64,000 nucleotides of DNA from Stromatinia cepivora (GCA_014898415.1 RCTD01000001.1:1302001-1366000), one strand, 5' to 3'. Shown: positions 22,946 through 36,871, counted from the first letter of the stretch. Translations and numbers: made by a program. The notes: a model not told the origin generated them from the letters alone.

Positions 22946-25900
22946 ATGACGGCTCAGATACTCGCCTCAGAGCTTGGAAATCTTATACAAGAGAGTAAAA
23001 GAAAGCATACAGATCTCCGAAATGTAAGTTCAGTCCCACGCGGCCTTCAAGTTGGCCTCTTTGCTGATTCGCAAAATCAGGCCGCAGAAAAGAGTTTGGA
23101 TGAGATTAGAGGTCTGCGATCAACATCTGAAGCCCAAATAGCTGCAGGTAAGTTTTCAGAAATATGATGTTGTCATCATATAGTACGCCAAAAGTATTTA
23201 CTGATGTACGATTAGACCTCACTCAACGACCCAACTTCGTGACACCTTTCCTCATTGCCTGCGGAACCAAAAATGTCAAGTTTACTGGAATTGCGGTCGT
23301 TTGCCTTCAAAGATTGGTTGTGTCACGTGCACTTCCCAGATCAAGGCTAAGAGAAGTTTTGGAGGCATTGCGAGAAGCTACATCAGCGGGTCTTGATGTG
23401 CAGCTGAAAATTCTCCAGGCATTACCGTCGCTTTTGCAGAATTATGCAGATGAATTGAAGGGGGATCTCTTAGCTGCAGCACTCAACATATGTACCATTC
23501 TTCAGGCAAGCAAGAATGGTATTGTGCTTAATACAGCTGCTGCTACCCTCCAACAGTTAGTTGTTTCTGTGTTCGACAAGGTTGTGACAGAGGATAGTGA
23601 GTTTCCAAACCGGTTGCCAAATAAAAGCTCGTAGCTAATGATGGGATAGAAATTGCTTTAGAAGTGCCTACCATTGGTGAAGCACCAACTGACGACGGAG
23701 TCATCCAGCTGCGTGCTGCTGCTCTGGATGCTTATAGAGTTTTCAACGACATATGCTTGCTGACGGAAGCCCAAAAGCCTCAATTTTTAAACTCCACAGG
23801 TCTCCCGCAAACGTTTGGGCTCGAGCTGATCGAATCTGTCTTGACCAATCATGCCGATTTATTCCTGTCACATCCCGAGCAGGCAAATATACTACGAGTC
23901 CGAGTTATGCCATTCATCATTAGCGCACTCTCAGAGAAGTTGAACTTTGCAGTGACTGTCAGAATCACCAGAATTCTCTATACACTTCTCAGAAGACATT
24001 TGAGTATTCTCTCGTCTGAAGGCGAAATGGCACTCGGTCTACTCACCCACATGCTTGATCATGACACTGCTTTGTGGAAGAGATCACTCTGTATGGAAGT
24101 ATTGAGAGGCATCTTTGCCGAAGCAGCTTTGATTAGAAGAATATTTTCCATGTACGATGCTCGAGAAGAGAAGAAAAATATCCTGCGAGATCTCGTTGCA
24201 GCTTTTGTCAGAGTCAGCACGGAAAAGCCTGCCGTTATTGGTCTTGGTCATCAATCTACTATTCCAATTGCCAGCCAGGGTAGCACTTCAGACCAAGCAA
24301 TGCTTGAAGCCAGCGGAGTTCCTGGTATCATCAGTAGCACGGTGAGTACGACTGAGCCAAGCGCTGGGGTCAGTGCGCAATGGAGTTCAATGAGAGTACC
24401 GTGCATTGATCAGCTAGACAAGACGGATGCACCATTGATCCCCGAATCTTACATCTACAGCCTCACTCTTGCATGCATTAGTGGATTTTCCGAAGGACTC
24501 GCGAAATTTATACTGCCCCTGACAGTACCTGAGCGGCCTCGAAAAAAAGGTCCCAGGCATTCTGAAATCGAGTCAAAGGCTTCAGATTCTCGCCCTAGTA
24601 CCCCTGATATAAAACCAATGGAGAGGAGTTCGTCTTACAAAAAGAATCCTATCCCCATCAATCCATTAACTCTCGAAAATCATCATCTATTTCAAGAGGT
24701 CAAGATTTGCGCCGGCATCGTGGACGAATGCTGGCCTGCAGTCTTGGCAACCTGTTCAACCTTTCTCTATGCAGCGTTAGATCAAGAGTACTACCATGGC
24801 TTGGTTAGATCATTCCAGAAATTCACTCATGTGGCAGGACTTCTACGGCTTGCGACACCTCGAGATGCCTTTCTAACAACCCTAGGAAAGGCGGCGGTAC
24901 CACCTAATGTCTTGACGGCCACGACAATTCAAGTTCAGAGCCCAACAACGCCCACAGTGGATTCCCCTTCTAGCTCGAGCATTTTCAACAACGCAAGAGG
25001 TCTCTTAAGCGTTGATAGCTTGGTGAGCAATTCGGAACGAAATAAGCATGTGCCCGTAGATACATCCAGTCCGACCCTCAACACGCGCAATTTACTTTGT
25101 CTTCGCGCACTATTGAATCTAGGGATTGCATTAGGACCCACGCTCGACTCGGCATGGGTGATTGTTCTTGGTACATTGCAGCAAGCTGATCTGGTAATAT
25201 TTTCTAGTGCCAAATCCGTCAGAACTCCCACCACACAAAGACCAGAAAGTCAGGATGTTAACAACACCTCTGCATTATGGGCGAACTTTGGAACCGAGAT
25301 CAAAGCAGTTGAAACAGCTGCTACCAGATTACTAGAAAGTACTGTTGATTTCCCTAATGAACCGTTTGTGGCTGTTGTCTCAGCTCTCTGTGATTTGTTC
25401 AGCAAAGAAGAAATTCTCAAGATACCAGAAAAGCCAGTATCTTCTAACCCATCATCTCCTGAAGCAAGGAGGCCATCTTACGCTCATAAAAGAGCCCATA
25501 GTATTGTTACAGCACCATCTACTCAGAATCAAGAGGATCTGTTTGCGTTGGCGAAGTTGGGCGATATTGCGAGCATTAATATTGATAGAATAACGACACA
25601 TGAGCCCCACGCTAGCGGGTGGCAGATGCTGACATCAGAGTTAATATCTGCCTCTTCTTCCCTTACTGCAACACCTTCTGTTAGACTGAGAGCTGCAGAG
25701 ATTCTCGTTAGGATTGTGATTGAAGCCGCGACTTCTACCCTAGCAGACTCCGAAGTTCGACGCAATGTCGTCCAAACCATGCTGCTTCAAGCACTGAGTC
25801 GTGCCCTGCGTCAGCTTCAAACTGAAGAGAGGCAAGTCACTGTGGCTATACATGCAACGGACGTCGAAGTCCATAAGACTATTCTTGAAGGCCTCAAAAG

Positions 25901-28261
25901 TATTCTCGAGCAATGTGGAGACAAGCTGATCAGTGGTTGGGACATCGCATTTGAGATCGTCGGCAGTGTCTTTATGAAGTTTGACTCCGACGCAAAAATA
26001 ACCGCTACTCGATCTGCTAAATTAGTCCGCTCTGCTTTTAATTCCCTCCAGCTCGTTTGTTCAGACTTCCTTTCATCATTACCGAATTCTTGCTTTTTGA
26101 TACTCGTCGACACTCTTTACCATTTTTGTACACAAGATGATGATCTCAACATTTCACTGACGGTAAAAAGCACCCCTGAAATTGTCCTTTCACTATTTCT
26201 AATTATTTATAGACTGTCACCTTCTTTTGGGTACTGTCAGATTTCATTTCTAGTAGAACCAGCTCCTTTTCGCTTAGTCCTGATCTTATCGAAGATTCAG
26301 CCGAGGAAGCTCTGATTGAAAAGGCATCTGGTGATGATCGCGCCGTTTCAGATGCGGCTTTATGGATGCTTCTCTTACTACGTCTTACTTCGGTTACGGC
26401 AGATGAAAGACTAGAGCTCAGAAATAGTGAGTTCAAACATCATTTGCCAGGTACTTAATCTAACATTGATGTAGGCGCAATTCAGACATTGCTAAGGATC
26501 TTCGATGCATACGGAGATCAACTCAGCGCAGTAGCATGGTCTATGTGCCTGAAATCGGTCATCTTCAGATTGTTGTCTTCGATAGAGGCACATCTGCAAT
26601 TTATCACTGACCCTGAGCTTACCGTATCTGATAAAGACAAAACTGGATGGATTGAGACTACTGTCGTGGTTTTGAGCGGCATTACCAATCTATTGGCCGA
26701 CTATCTAGATGTTCTGACTAGCCATTCCACGTTCGAAAGCTCTTGGAAAACTTTGTTAGAACATTTCAAAACAATGCTAGCTTTCGAGATTCTCGATATC
26801 AATACAGCTGTCTTCAAGGCTTTACAACAAATCCTTTCTCGGGGTAATGTCAAGGAGGCCACGAAAACCAATTTCACGCGCATTACGATCGACATGGCAT
26901 GGAGTCTTTGGTCTGATTCTTTGCCTTCAGTAAGAATCGATGCGTTTGATAAACGCGTCGACAATCAAGGTTATCTGGTTGCTTACGTGTCTGCTCTTCC
27001 TGAGATTTATCGTCTTGTGGAAAATGATCTTGATGCAGACCGAGTCAAACGAATGCTTACCCTACTTCGGGAAGCTATGCAACAAGCGAATGCTTCTACC
27101 TATTCCGCAGATATCGAGTACCTCACACCATTACAGTCTCAAGTATTAGAGTCTCTTAAGATGATTCGCACTGATATTGAGGGGGTGCCTGCTACTTTGA
27201 TTAGTCAGGTTGCTGAATTCGTGGCATTGGCTTTCGTGCCAAAAGATAATACTTCTAACGTCCAGAGGCCCACGTACATAGCTTTGTCTAAAGCTTCCAT
27301 GGTGTTATCGGAGAAGCTCATTATATCACATTCCTCGGAGTCAGACGTCTACACCAGCGGTGCAGTATCTTCTTCCTTAGCCGCTCTTGCCAATCCCATT
27401 GTTTTGAAGTACTCATTTCCTATAATATCGAAGAGTATATCACCATGGCGCCAAGCAACAATATCAGCACTCGCCATTCTGGGTGCCATTTTGCCGATAA
27501 TGCCAACTATTACTTTGAATGAAGAAGCCGTTCGATCTATATGGACGTCGATAGTAAGCATAGCTATTGGAATCACCTCTGCAGATTGTGATTCTGCAAA
27601 CGAAACGGTCAATATCAAAGATGATCAGGAGTTCGACATTGCATCATTCCTAACGTTACGCGAGCTCATCACTCCCGCTCTTGGCGCCCAAGTTATACCC
27701 GACCGAACCCGTCGCACGTACACCGAGTCACTTTTCCACATGTCCATCATCCACCCTGTACAACCCAGCGAGCTTCCCCAGCCCAGCCAGGAACTACTAG
27801 CCACCTTGTACCAAACTCGCAAAGGTTGCACTGTTGATCCAATTCCCTCCCATCGTGCAAAAATGAGCTACGTTTGCTTCGATGAACTCATCTCCCTCGT
27901 CACTCTCAACGATGGCTCTGTACCACGCATCAAGCTCGCTCAAGCAGCTGCGCCATACTTGATTCTCAGATCTGGCCTCGCTCTTCGTGCATACATTGCT
28001 GATCAACCACTTCGTGGTCGCATGCCGCAGCCATTATCTCAACGCAAAGAACTTTTATATATTCTCAAGAAACTTGTAGGGTTAAAATGCGAAAGTGAGG
28101 CGATTCCGGACACACCCGGTGTCGAGAGTGAGGGGAAAAAACATTTACACAGATTGTATCCGTTGTTTGTGAAGGCCATGGGCGCGGGGGCGAGGGATCA
28201 GGAGGTCTTGGAGTGGATTGGGAAGGCTTTGGAGGAAGTGGGGATGGAGTTTGGGCTTTGA
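22946..28261 (+). CDS. MON2: MON2, endosome/Golgi trafficking scaffold
   Basis: Large HEAT-like peripheral membrane protein related to the Sec7 Arf-GEFs but without the Sec7 catalytic domain; it acts at the Golgi-endosome interface with the Neo1/Dop1 system. Six exons: 22946-23023, 23081-23147, 23216-23596, 23650-26162, 26213-26426 and 26475-28261, 1,679 residues, normal for fungal Mon2. The N-terminal DCB region is recognisable (AQILASELGNLIQESKRKH; AAEKSLDEIRGLRSTSEAQI), followed by the HUS-like region (LWKRSLCMEVLRGIFAEAAL) and a long helical C-terminal region. Intron 1 (57 bp) is a multiple of three and without a stop, so an intron-retaining reading is possible; splicing yields RNAAEKSLDE, which fits the family. 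Confidence 0.93.
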
Positions 28262-28707
28262 GGCGGGGGATTGTGACGTCTGAAATAGGATGAGATAAAA
28301 GTGGGAATGCATATCAGAACAGGTTTAGAGAGATGGCGTTAGTGAATGATTTTTGTTACTTTTTAGGGCAAACTAAATGTAGAACCATCTTTAGCTTAAA
28401 TTAGACCTTTTTGTATTGGCTGTCCTCTTTCCATGTCAAAAGTCGTGGGATTTCAAAATAATTTTATTGGAGATTTGAAAGTATTTGGGTTTGCTTGAGT
28501 TACAAAAACTACCTCTTCAACGCTTAGGTAGGTAAAAGGTATTTTGTGTCAGCAGCATCTGACCTGGCCATAAAAAGCAATATTCAGTTGTTCGCTCATA
28601 AACGCATATCACTGGCAATCATACATCCAATTCCCTTCCCCCGTTCCCACCCCCGATTTCGATTGCCTTTCAGTGCATCGTTTTTCATATCATATCATAT
28701 CGTAAGT
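28262..28707. other. Convergent 3' flanks
   Basis: 446 bp between the stop codons of MON2 (plus) and the stomatin-like gene (minus). It presumably holds both polyadenylation regions. Nothing else seen. Confidence 0.6.
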
Positions 28708-30013
28708 TTACTTTTTGGTAGTGTTCTCAAAAGACGCCAGCATGCTTCTCTTCATCTCGTCATTGGGGGACTCGTTTTCTGTACTCGTCTCCTCGGCGCT
28801 CTTCCGCCCTTTCAGAACCTTAGCGGCCATGGTCTTTGCTTGGGCATCACCGACTTTTCCATATACAGCCATGGCGCTAGCAATCATACTTCCGATATCT
28901 CCCACATTTCCAGGAACCACGACTGCAGTACCTTCTTTAGCAAGCTTGCCAAATGCATCAACGTACTTTTCAGCTACACTGAGACTAACAGCCCCTTGCG
29001 CTGATTCCTCTCCTGAAGCGATTGCGTGTGCTACTGCCTCAATACCTGCAGCTGTGGCCTTTGCCTTTAATAGAATAGCTTCGGCCTCACCACTCGCTAA
29101 GTTGATTTGTTCGCTTCTCAAAGCCTCAGATGCCAAAATTACACTTTGCTTTCGTCCCTCTGCGATATTGATGGCACTCTGTCTCTGACCTTCGGAATCG
29201 AGAATTTCCGCTCGTTTGCTGCGCTCAGCAGTGACCTGTCGATGCATGGCCTCCATAACTCCTTCGGGTGTGTGGATATCTCTGATTTCGTAACGCAAGC
29301 AAATAACACCCCATTCTTGCGCGGCTTCATTAATGGCTGCTGTAATGTTGGTGTTTAATGCGGCGCGCTCCTTGAGTACTTGATCGAGAGTAAGTTGTCC
29401 AATTTCCGAACGCATGGTTGTTTGTGCCAGTTGAGAAATAGCATATTCGGCGTCTTCCACTCCATAACTTGAGGAATATTAGTACATTCACTAGCAAAGG
29501 GAACAAGGAGGATTACCTAGCCTTATATGCATCAAAGACTCGAGTATAAAGTACACCATCAAGCTCCAAAGTAACGTTGTCAGTTGTGATCGCACTTTGG
29601 CTAGGAATCTCAATAGCAGACTCCTTCAAGCTCTTGACATACGCTATCTTATCTATTATTGGCAATAAAATAGCGAGACCAGGTTCCAGTATTCGGTTGA
29701 ACTTTCCCATGCGTTCCACAATCCATGCTGTTTGTTGAGGAACGAATCGAATAATGGTATTTGCGGGTAATGAAGGTCGTTGAAAATATGAAGTCGGCAC
29801 ACTCGAGTTGTTCATTCCCATCAGCCCACTATTCGGCGCTCTTATTCTAGAAGAGACATGGAGCTGTCTTTGCTGTTGTGTGTATATCTGTGAGAGAATT
29901 GTTTGTGCTCTAGGCAATAGAACTCGAGAGGTGATTTTTGGTAGGGATGCCGAAATACTATGGGATAGTACTGGCGCACCCCTGGCCACGCGGTAAGTTG
30001 CCTCTAAGGACAT
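28708..30013 (-). CDS. Stomatin-like protein, mitochondrial (SLP2-type SPFH/Band 7)
   Basis: SPFH/Band 7 scaffold, by family a mitochondrial inner-membrane organiser of cardiolipin-rich domains and respiratory proteins. Two exons on the minus strand, 30013-29517 and 29467-28708, 418 residues. SPFH core: RFVPQQTAWIVERMGKFNRI, LLPIIDKIAYVKSLKE, DNVTLELDGVLYTRV, then after the 49-bp intron YGVEDAEYAISQLAQTTMRS and the coiled-coil EGRKQSVILASEALRSEQ. The start MSLEATYRVARGAPV was chosen because it begins an Arg/Ser-rich, acid-poor presequence; the frame is open to 30079, which would add 22 residues. It shares a short divergent spacer with the zinc-finger gene. Confidence 0.93.
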
Positions 30014-30342
30014 CGTTTCGATTTGAATATCTGTATGGGGACGATAGCTGTCGTAATACCTTTCGCCTTTCAACATCATAAAGTAACTATGGTGGAGCTT
30101 GGTCCGGAGAAACTCTAAACTAGCGGCCGCGTCGGTCCGTTATGATTCGAAGCTTCCTCCTCCTCTGAGTTCTTCACTCTCTTCTAATCTTCAATTATTT
30201 CGAATTCATAAACTATCTACGGATGCTTCAGTACATTTGATGCAATATAAGCTCATGAAATTGACAATAGATAAATTTTCGGACTGCGATTCTAACACTC
30301 GTATCTTCAGCGCCATTAATCAATTCAGGTTTCCTCGATAAG
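30014..30342. promoter_or_regulatory. Bidirectional promoter, stomatin / zinc-finger gene
   Basis: 329 bp between start codons of two divergently transcribed genes. A GCGGCCGC site lies at 30,123-30,130. No known factor motif is assigned. Confidence 0.55.
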
Positions 30343-31222
30343 ATGTCTGAGTACTGGAAATCAACAGTAAGTTAAATCTAGTCCGGTCCGCACCATTCTA
30401 ACATTTTTATAGCCCAATTATTGGTGCAAGCACTGTAAACAATATGTCAAAGATACCAAGCTCGAGAAATCAAACCATGAAGCGAGTCCGCGACATCAAG
30501 GCAATCTCAAACGTTTCCTACGCGACCTACATCGTGGCCATGAAAAAGATCAAAAGGAGAAGGATCGAGCGAAAGACGAAATCGCCCGACTAAACGGAAT
30601 AGTTGATAGAAGTAGTGAAGCAGGAAGTTCGTCACAATCCTCCAGACCTAGTTCATCGACGCCGAAACAGCCAGCGACAGCCGCGCAGCGAAAGCAACAA
30701 TTGACACAATTGGCGGAGCTAGGCGTTAGTGTTCCAGATGAATTTAGATCCGATTTAGCTATGCCAGGAGAATGGCAGGTGACTTCTGAGCGTATCATTG
30801 ACGACGGGAATGGAGAAAAGAAACCAGACGCATTTGCGCTGGGCGTTCGGAAGAGGGAAGCCGAGGATGAAGATGAAGAGGCGAAAAAGAAAAGATGGGG
30901 CACAGCAATTCGCACATACCCCACGGAGAATAACGACGATGATCTGGACGCTTTATTGAACAATACTGGTAAAGGCAAGGGCCTGGATTTGAAGGCCGAG
31001 ACGGACAATGGTATCAAGGTAGAGATAAAAAAGGAGAACGATGAGGATATAGAGCCTCCATCGAGTAGTAAAGGGGAAGAACCAGCTGTGAAATCTGAGA
31101 CGGAAGAAGACGCCAAAATCGATATAAAACATGTACCGGAAGCCACAGAGCAGAATAGTGAGCCCGCAGCGTCAGGGGTCATCTTCAAGAAAAGAAAAGC
31201 CAAGAATTTTCGCCAAAGATGA
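30343..31222 (+). CDS. U1-type (matrin) zinc-finger protein, WBP4-like
   Basis: Probable nuclear RNA-processing factor. Exons 30343-30366 and 30413-31222, 277 residues. The first exon encodes only MSEYWKST; splicing adds PNYWCKHCKQYVKDTKLE, making a U1-like C2H2 finger with Cys13, Cys16, His30 and His36. This arrangement is that of WW-domain-binding protein 4 and U1-C-like spliceosomal proteins. It is followed by a charged helix (RGHEKDQKEKDRAKDEIARL) and an acidic tail with KKRW and the C-terminal basic KKRKAKNFRQR, a likely nuclear signal. No WW domain is seen, so the WBP4 label is by the N-terminal finger only. Divergent from the stomatin gene. Confidence 0.85.
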
Positions 31223-32268
31223 AAAACCACCATCTAAAAGAATACATCCAACCTAAAATCAAGCACCGAATTCCGGTCATGGGAAACCTCACTCTTCAGA
31301 ATACAGCATGTTGAACCTACAAGGTTCGAGCGAGACGGTAATTATCGTGGGCTGGGTGGGGAAACTCCTATGTTGCGGGGGGGCGGGGTACCTTAAACCT
31401 ACATAGGTATGGCACGGTCTCTAATTCGATCTCGCGCTAGGAACTAGTACTTTCATACTGGACTCCAATGTTATCACCCCATGGATTTCCAAGAGAGACT
31501 TACAGTACTCACGTTTTCGCTAGCCGATCAGGGACGGACCGATTGTGCTGGGAAGCTAGGTAATTAGCTAGCTGCTTCTAGGAATTTTGAGTGAAGGTGG
31601 AGGGGGGAAGGCTTTCTATCCAGATTACATACAGCGAATAGGATAAAATAATGACAATAATAATAATAATGGAAAAGAAGCAGCAATAGTACGGAGTACA
31701 AAACCCACAAAATCTTAAACCAGTAAATCTATCTCAGCAAAAAAACAATAGCCAGCGCATGAGCACTGCCTATTAATCTGTATTTCACATCTTGCGCCCC
31801 AGCACCGCACAACAATCACAGACGAAATCACAATTAAATACAAGTATTTAACTTTATAAGAGTCTATCGCTATCCATAACGTAGAAACCCCTATTCCCTC
31901 CCCACCCCAAAAGAGCCTCCCTATACCATGAGTCCCATACCCATACCTACAAAGCCGCTAAATTTCGGACCGCACCACTAAAAAAGCATACTATGTTGGT
32001 CCCTCAAGAGAAGATTCCGTCGCCAATTACGCCTATAAACAGTTGTAATATATCACCCGTCGGGTTCATCTCCATCCCATTCATCCCCAATCTCGCTGGT
32101 TTGAAAGAAAAGCCACCACGTACATACATATAAGTAAAGTGTACTGGTTGGCATGCAGAAAAGAAATCCATCGCTGCGTCAATTCGGCTTCGCTAATTAT
32201 CCACGCATCGCATCGCATCATCTCTTCGTTGACTCATCCACCCCCTATCAATTTCCCCTTTACTCTTT
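31223..32268. other. Convergent 3' flanks, 1.0 kb
   Basis: Between the stops of the zinc-finger gene and SIP5. It contains a G-run (near 31,376-31,387), a TAATAATAATAATGG run near 31,656-31,671 and A-rich stretches consistent with 3' untranslated sequence. No gene seen. Confidence 0.55.
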
Positions 32269-34905
32269 CTACTGAGTTATCTCGGCATTGGCTCTGTTCT
32301 CAAAACTTGATCCTAGTTGTTTCCCATTCTCCTCCGTTGAGTTCATGACAGCTGGGGTCTCTGGTGTAATCGTGAGCTGGGGTGTAATGATACTGGTGTC
32401 GATGTCCGTATCTAGCATCTGGAGCCCAGTCACATTCGAGTGGTTGCGCTCTATGTTGTCGACACGTGCGGGAGAATCTGCAGGTCGTATAGTTTCCATG
32501 CTTACATCCATGTCTTGGGGGGCGTTTTCATCTCGGCTTCCATGTCTAGAACCCGAGGCTTCATGTGCATTTTCGACATGATCTACACTATGCGATTTCT
32601 CGCTGGCGTCCTCCTTTTCAATCATGGCTGTGAGGCTTTGGAAATTGAACATAGACTCCGTTCCTGAATCACCATCTTCGTTCCCCTCATAGCTTGCGCC
32701 ATTAGCGCCAGGGTTTTCGATGCTTGTAGAGGAGCCTTGAGCATTGGTACCATTTCCAGATTCAACTAATGAAGATGCGGCACTAGACGCGGTGCTCATC
32801 TGTCTTAGATGAGAAAGCTTGTCGGGACTTGTAGGAGAAGGAATCGACTGATGAGTTTCCACCAGGCTAGAGCTCGTAGAAGGATCCGAATGCTGACCAC
32901 TAGGGAGCCCATTATCCGTGGAACTCCCTCGATTTCCCAAAGAAGGGCGATCTACACCTTTTCCTTTTCCCTGTACAGGCACCTCAACTTCTTCGGGTGT
33001 CACCTCTATAGCCAAATGGCTTGCGGTGCTATCACCTCTTCTTCTCCCCGTAAAAGTGGCAGCTAGGCTGCTGCCTAGATTCAGCATACTCGAGCTGGCC
33101 GAATTCCCGTTAGCACCATATATTGATTTCCTCTCTTTCTTCTCTTTCTTTTTATCTTCCTTAGCCTGCTTCTTCGCCTGCTTTGCGGCCTCCTTGGCGG
33201 CTTCTTTGTCGGCTTTTTTCTTCCGCTCCTCTTCGGCCGCAATACTAAGTCTAATGGCTTCAGCCATCATCAATTCTTCCAGGTCGTCCCTTCTCATTCT
33301 TCGAGTAGCATTGGGATCTTGACCTTCCCTGCGCACATGACCAGACGACTCAGCAACAGCCCTTGAACTGGCATCGCGATTTGGAGGTGTGGCAGTTCCG
33401 CTAGCTTCAGGGCTGTTGTCGCTCCGATTTCTACCAAAGCGGCTTCGACCGAAGGTATAAGTGCGGTTCTCCGAGGTACCGGGAAGCACAAAGGCAGCTG
33501 CGTGTAATGCCGAAGCGGCAGCGTTCTTTTTGGCCTTGCGCAGGTTGGCAGCTTCAAGCTTTGCTGACCAATCCGGTCTGATACGGTCTGTCGTAATGAC
33601 ATGAGAATCATTAGCTGACAATGACGTAGCCCGGCGTCTGTCTCCTCTTGGTGCGAGTCCCAGACTTGTTATAGGCGGTGAGTTGACCGACGACGACGAT
33701 GACATGGCTGAAGTGAAGTTTGCTACTTCTGGAGAGGGTTTTGCATAGACAAGGCCACGACGGAAAGGCGGAGGCTCGTAGGTGACGCCAAACTCAGGTC
33801 GTTGACAATAAGGACAAGCGGCTGGTTCTGAAACCAGCATTTCTGTATCCTCAGCATTCTCGGGTGCGATTTGTGGTGGACCGTGGTGTTCTGGCGTGTG
33901 TGGTTCCGGTCTTTTAATTTGCACAAAACATTCTGAGCAAATACTCTGATCGCAACATCGGGTCCTGTTGAGATACGGAGGATACCAAATCAAGCATATC
34001 GAGCATTCTACAGCATCCTTGTACAGGAAAGCCTCGATAGCCTGACCATTTACTTGGGCGTCTCTGGGTAATTGAATCTCGCGCGGCGCAGGGTCCGGTG
34101 CTGACGGTTCTTTGGATGAAGATCTCAAGCCCAACGTTTTAGATCTAGGTCGAAGCAGAGAGGTAGAAGTGGTAGGGGCATTGAGGGGAGGTACTGAAGA
34201 TGGTGTATTGAATGCCGGGTGTGACGGAGAGAGGCTAACCGAGGTGTCGTAGGAAGCAGATTGGGTTCGTGCAGCTAATGGCACCATCAAATTTTGTAGA
34301 TTCGAACTTGATGCATTCGCTGAGTCGGGAGAATGAGGCCCGGCGACGTCTTCGGCAGGTACTTCATCTGCGGCGGGAATAGGAAGACCTCTTCCAGCAG
34401 CAACCAACTGATGTTCGGTCCAATCATTCTGGTAATCGTCTAAACCTCTCCAAAATGGTGCAACTCGTCGCTCAATCTTGTGCATGTCAGTATAATGACT
34501 GGCTATGAAATATCATCACTTCCAACATACCATCAACTGTTTCACTATTGCCTTGTTGAAATCTTCTGGTCCAGTGTAGACGCCCATTGTAACTAAATAT
34601 CCACCATCAACATGTTCTTCCTTGATGCTTCTCTCTCGCTCTTCTATCCTTGCAATCCTCTCTCTTTCCAGTCTTCTAAGTTGTCGCTCGGCCGCTGTTT
34701 CCTTCCTCTCTGGTGCCTCATTATTTGATCCGCCACCCACGATAGCTGCTACTAGATTGCGCCTGCTGCCTCTGCCAGTACGAGAAGCATATGGATCTTG
34801 GTCGGATGGAGATGTTGGACCACTCGTACCAGCGTCATGATGTCGATGTCTATCCCCATGCGAGTCTCCCCGCGATGGGTTCATAGAACTTTGCTGATGA
34901 CCCAT
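32269..34905 (-). CDS. SIP5: SIP5-like protein, SNF1-interacting, RING-like zinc region
   Basis: Homolog of fungal SIP5, linked by name to SNF1 kinase signalling. Two exons, 34905-34531 and 34476-32269, 860 residues; the 54-bp intron joins AIVKQLM to IERRVAPFWRGL, the conserved SIP5 junction. The RING-like region begins near residue 283 (CSICLIWYPPYLNRTRCC, then CSECFVQIKRP) and ends with ACPYCQRPEFGV near residue 350. A Lys/Glu-rich coiled coil (EERKKKADKEAAKEAAKQ) follows, then a long Ser-rich disordered tail. The N terminus MGHQQSSMN has Gly2, compatible with myristoylation, though the context is not ideal. A 9-nt upstream Met in the exon 2 frame is not used because the intron acceptor removes it. 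Confidence 0.92.
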
Positions 34906-36871
34906 TTTTGCAGTCGCAATGTCTGCAGAATTAGGAATCAGCTATTCATCGAGAGTTGGGGCGGTAAGAACTATATCCAAGATAAAGTCGAGTGAGATTG
35001 TGCCAAATTCTCGAGAGTGAGTAGATGTTGTGAATTTATGCAGGTTCTCGGCAAGCGTGGGGAACTGTGCGATTGTAAGGTTTATTTCGCCTGAGCCACA
35101 GTGAAGTTTCCACTACCAATTTGGATCACACGAGCTGGTTCAGATAAAGACGAGTTGAGTACCTTTTTCTGTTGTTGACAGAGGGGAAGAAGATACAATC
35201 AGCTGCGACCTTTACGATAAGGAAAAGTCATCTGCGAGGAACGGTATCGTATGGTCTTCCTATTGTCGTTCGGATGATGGATTGATTGGTAGAGAGGGTA
35301 GATAAAATATAAATGAAAGAAAGTAGGGAGGAAGGAAGAGTAGGTAGTTGTTTTATTTGTATTTGTTTGATATCCCTAGGGAAAATGCGTAGGTCTCCTT
35401 AATTGTATGATGGAATAGTGGGTAAAGAGAACTATGAGTACTCCGTATGTGTTATGACGGCAGGATAGACAAAGCCTTAATAGTTTATTATAGGAGAAAA
35501 GCTGGAAAGCCGGAAATTGGAATCGAGATTGAAATTGAATTTAAAGTGGGATTATTGAAGTATTCACGAATTTGTATTCAAAACAATGTATCTACTACCT
35601 AGAAGTAGGTACTTTTAGGTGTAGGTACTTTTATTAATAAGATACAGCCCTGGATTCCATATTGTAAGGCCATAAGGCAAAACTTTCATGTCAATTGTGC
35701 CGTTTTCAGCCACATGAAGATCTCAAGCAAGCCATCAATCATATTATTTACTGTCCGTGACATTAAGTCTTCCAATACAAACTACGGATTTTGCTGTTTT
35801 CATAATAGTAGGTACTTATTGGTGATGTAAGAAGCATCAGACGGATATTGATCAGCCCGTTTAATTGGGATGGGAGTTTAGCCATGCAATTCACCAGACT
35901 TGGTCACACAACAAGATCGATCCAGGATGTAGAATACAATGAATCTATTGACCCTACTTCGCCGTCACCGTCACCATCACCGTCACCCTCAGAGATTCTA
36001 AAGTAGCCGGAGAACAGAAACCAAGGCTGATATTAATCCAGGACGAACACTTACTAAATCGTCCGAGGACCAACCAGGCTCATCCCAACTTGTTCAAAGA
36101 TCTAATCGTCTAATAATTGCTGATAATCGGTAAGTACCGTACATCATTAGCTCTGGATAAAAGATCAACAGTCACTAAAACGTGGTCGCAACAACTTTGT
36201 TTTCTTTTTGGTAGTATCGTATTGTTCTCGTCTCGCCGTCTTCAGATTCTCTTATACAACCGCGCAACTCCTAGTAAGAAATATGAACGACTGTATAATC
36301 CTAGACAGAACTGCCGACTTTTGCTGATCTTATTCATTCTTATCGTTAAGTTGGCATTTGAAAAGGAAAAAAAAAAAATCCCCAGAAAAAATCAACCTCG
36401 CATAATCTACTATCTAATGAGGGGTCACAGGTACAATTCTGCATTGAAGATTTTATTTATTAGAAAGTTTAAAAAAGGTCGAATTGGTTCCGATATTTGA
36501 AATGATGAATACAAATAGGCTGAATACATGAAATGAATACTTTTGATTTGTCAATTCGTGTCATTCTTTAAGTTCTTCCAATAAAACCCAATTCAGAAGG
36601 AGGGACAAAAGCCATCGAACCCCCACTATAACCCCATCTCCCTCCAAGCCTCGACCATGGCATTACACTGACAATTCTCACAAAGTTCAACTAACTCTTC
36701 CCTTCATTATGTTATAGTTCTTCTCCCCCAATATCCTTCTCTTCCTTTCACATATTCATCTCTCAAATCTACATTCATTCTTTTTGTGTACATTTTTAAA
36801 TCACTCGAGCATCCTCATCAATACCTTTCGACAAACTTATACACGGCTACCTTCGGCCTTCCTAAATTAAA
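34906..36871. other. Intergenic, 2 kb, promoters of SIP5 and ARA2-like genes
   Basis: Divergent spacer. It holds a (CGTCAC)n hexamer run at about 35,963-35,989, repeated GTAGGTACTT words at 35,608-35,631 and 35,806-35,818, and an A-run at 36,368-36,377. The 127-codon frame at 36,117 starts with a non-ATG codon and is very basic and low-complexity; I do not accept it. Confidence 0.55.

Noticed and set aside
23024..23080. In-frame retention of MON2 intron 1
   Set aside because: 57 bp with GTAAGT donor, branch-like GCTGAT and CAG acceptor; splicing restores a family-like junction.
34477..34485. Start of SIP5 exon 2 frame at its own ATG (34485)
   Set aside because: The conserved N-terminal exon and the AAG acceptor place these codons in the intron.
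36117..36500. 127-codon frame upstream of the ARA2-like gene
   Set aside because: Non-ATG start, very basic and low complexity, AT-rich context.
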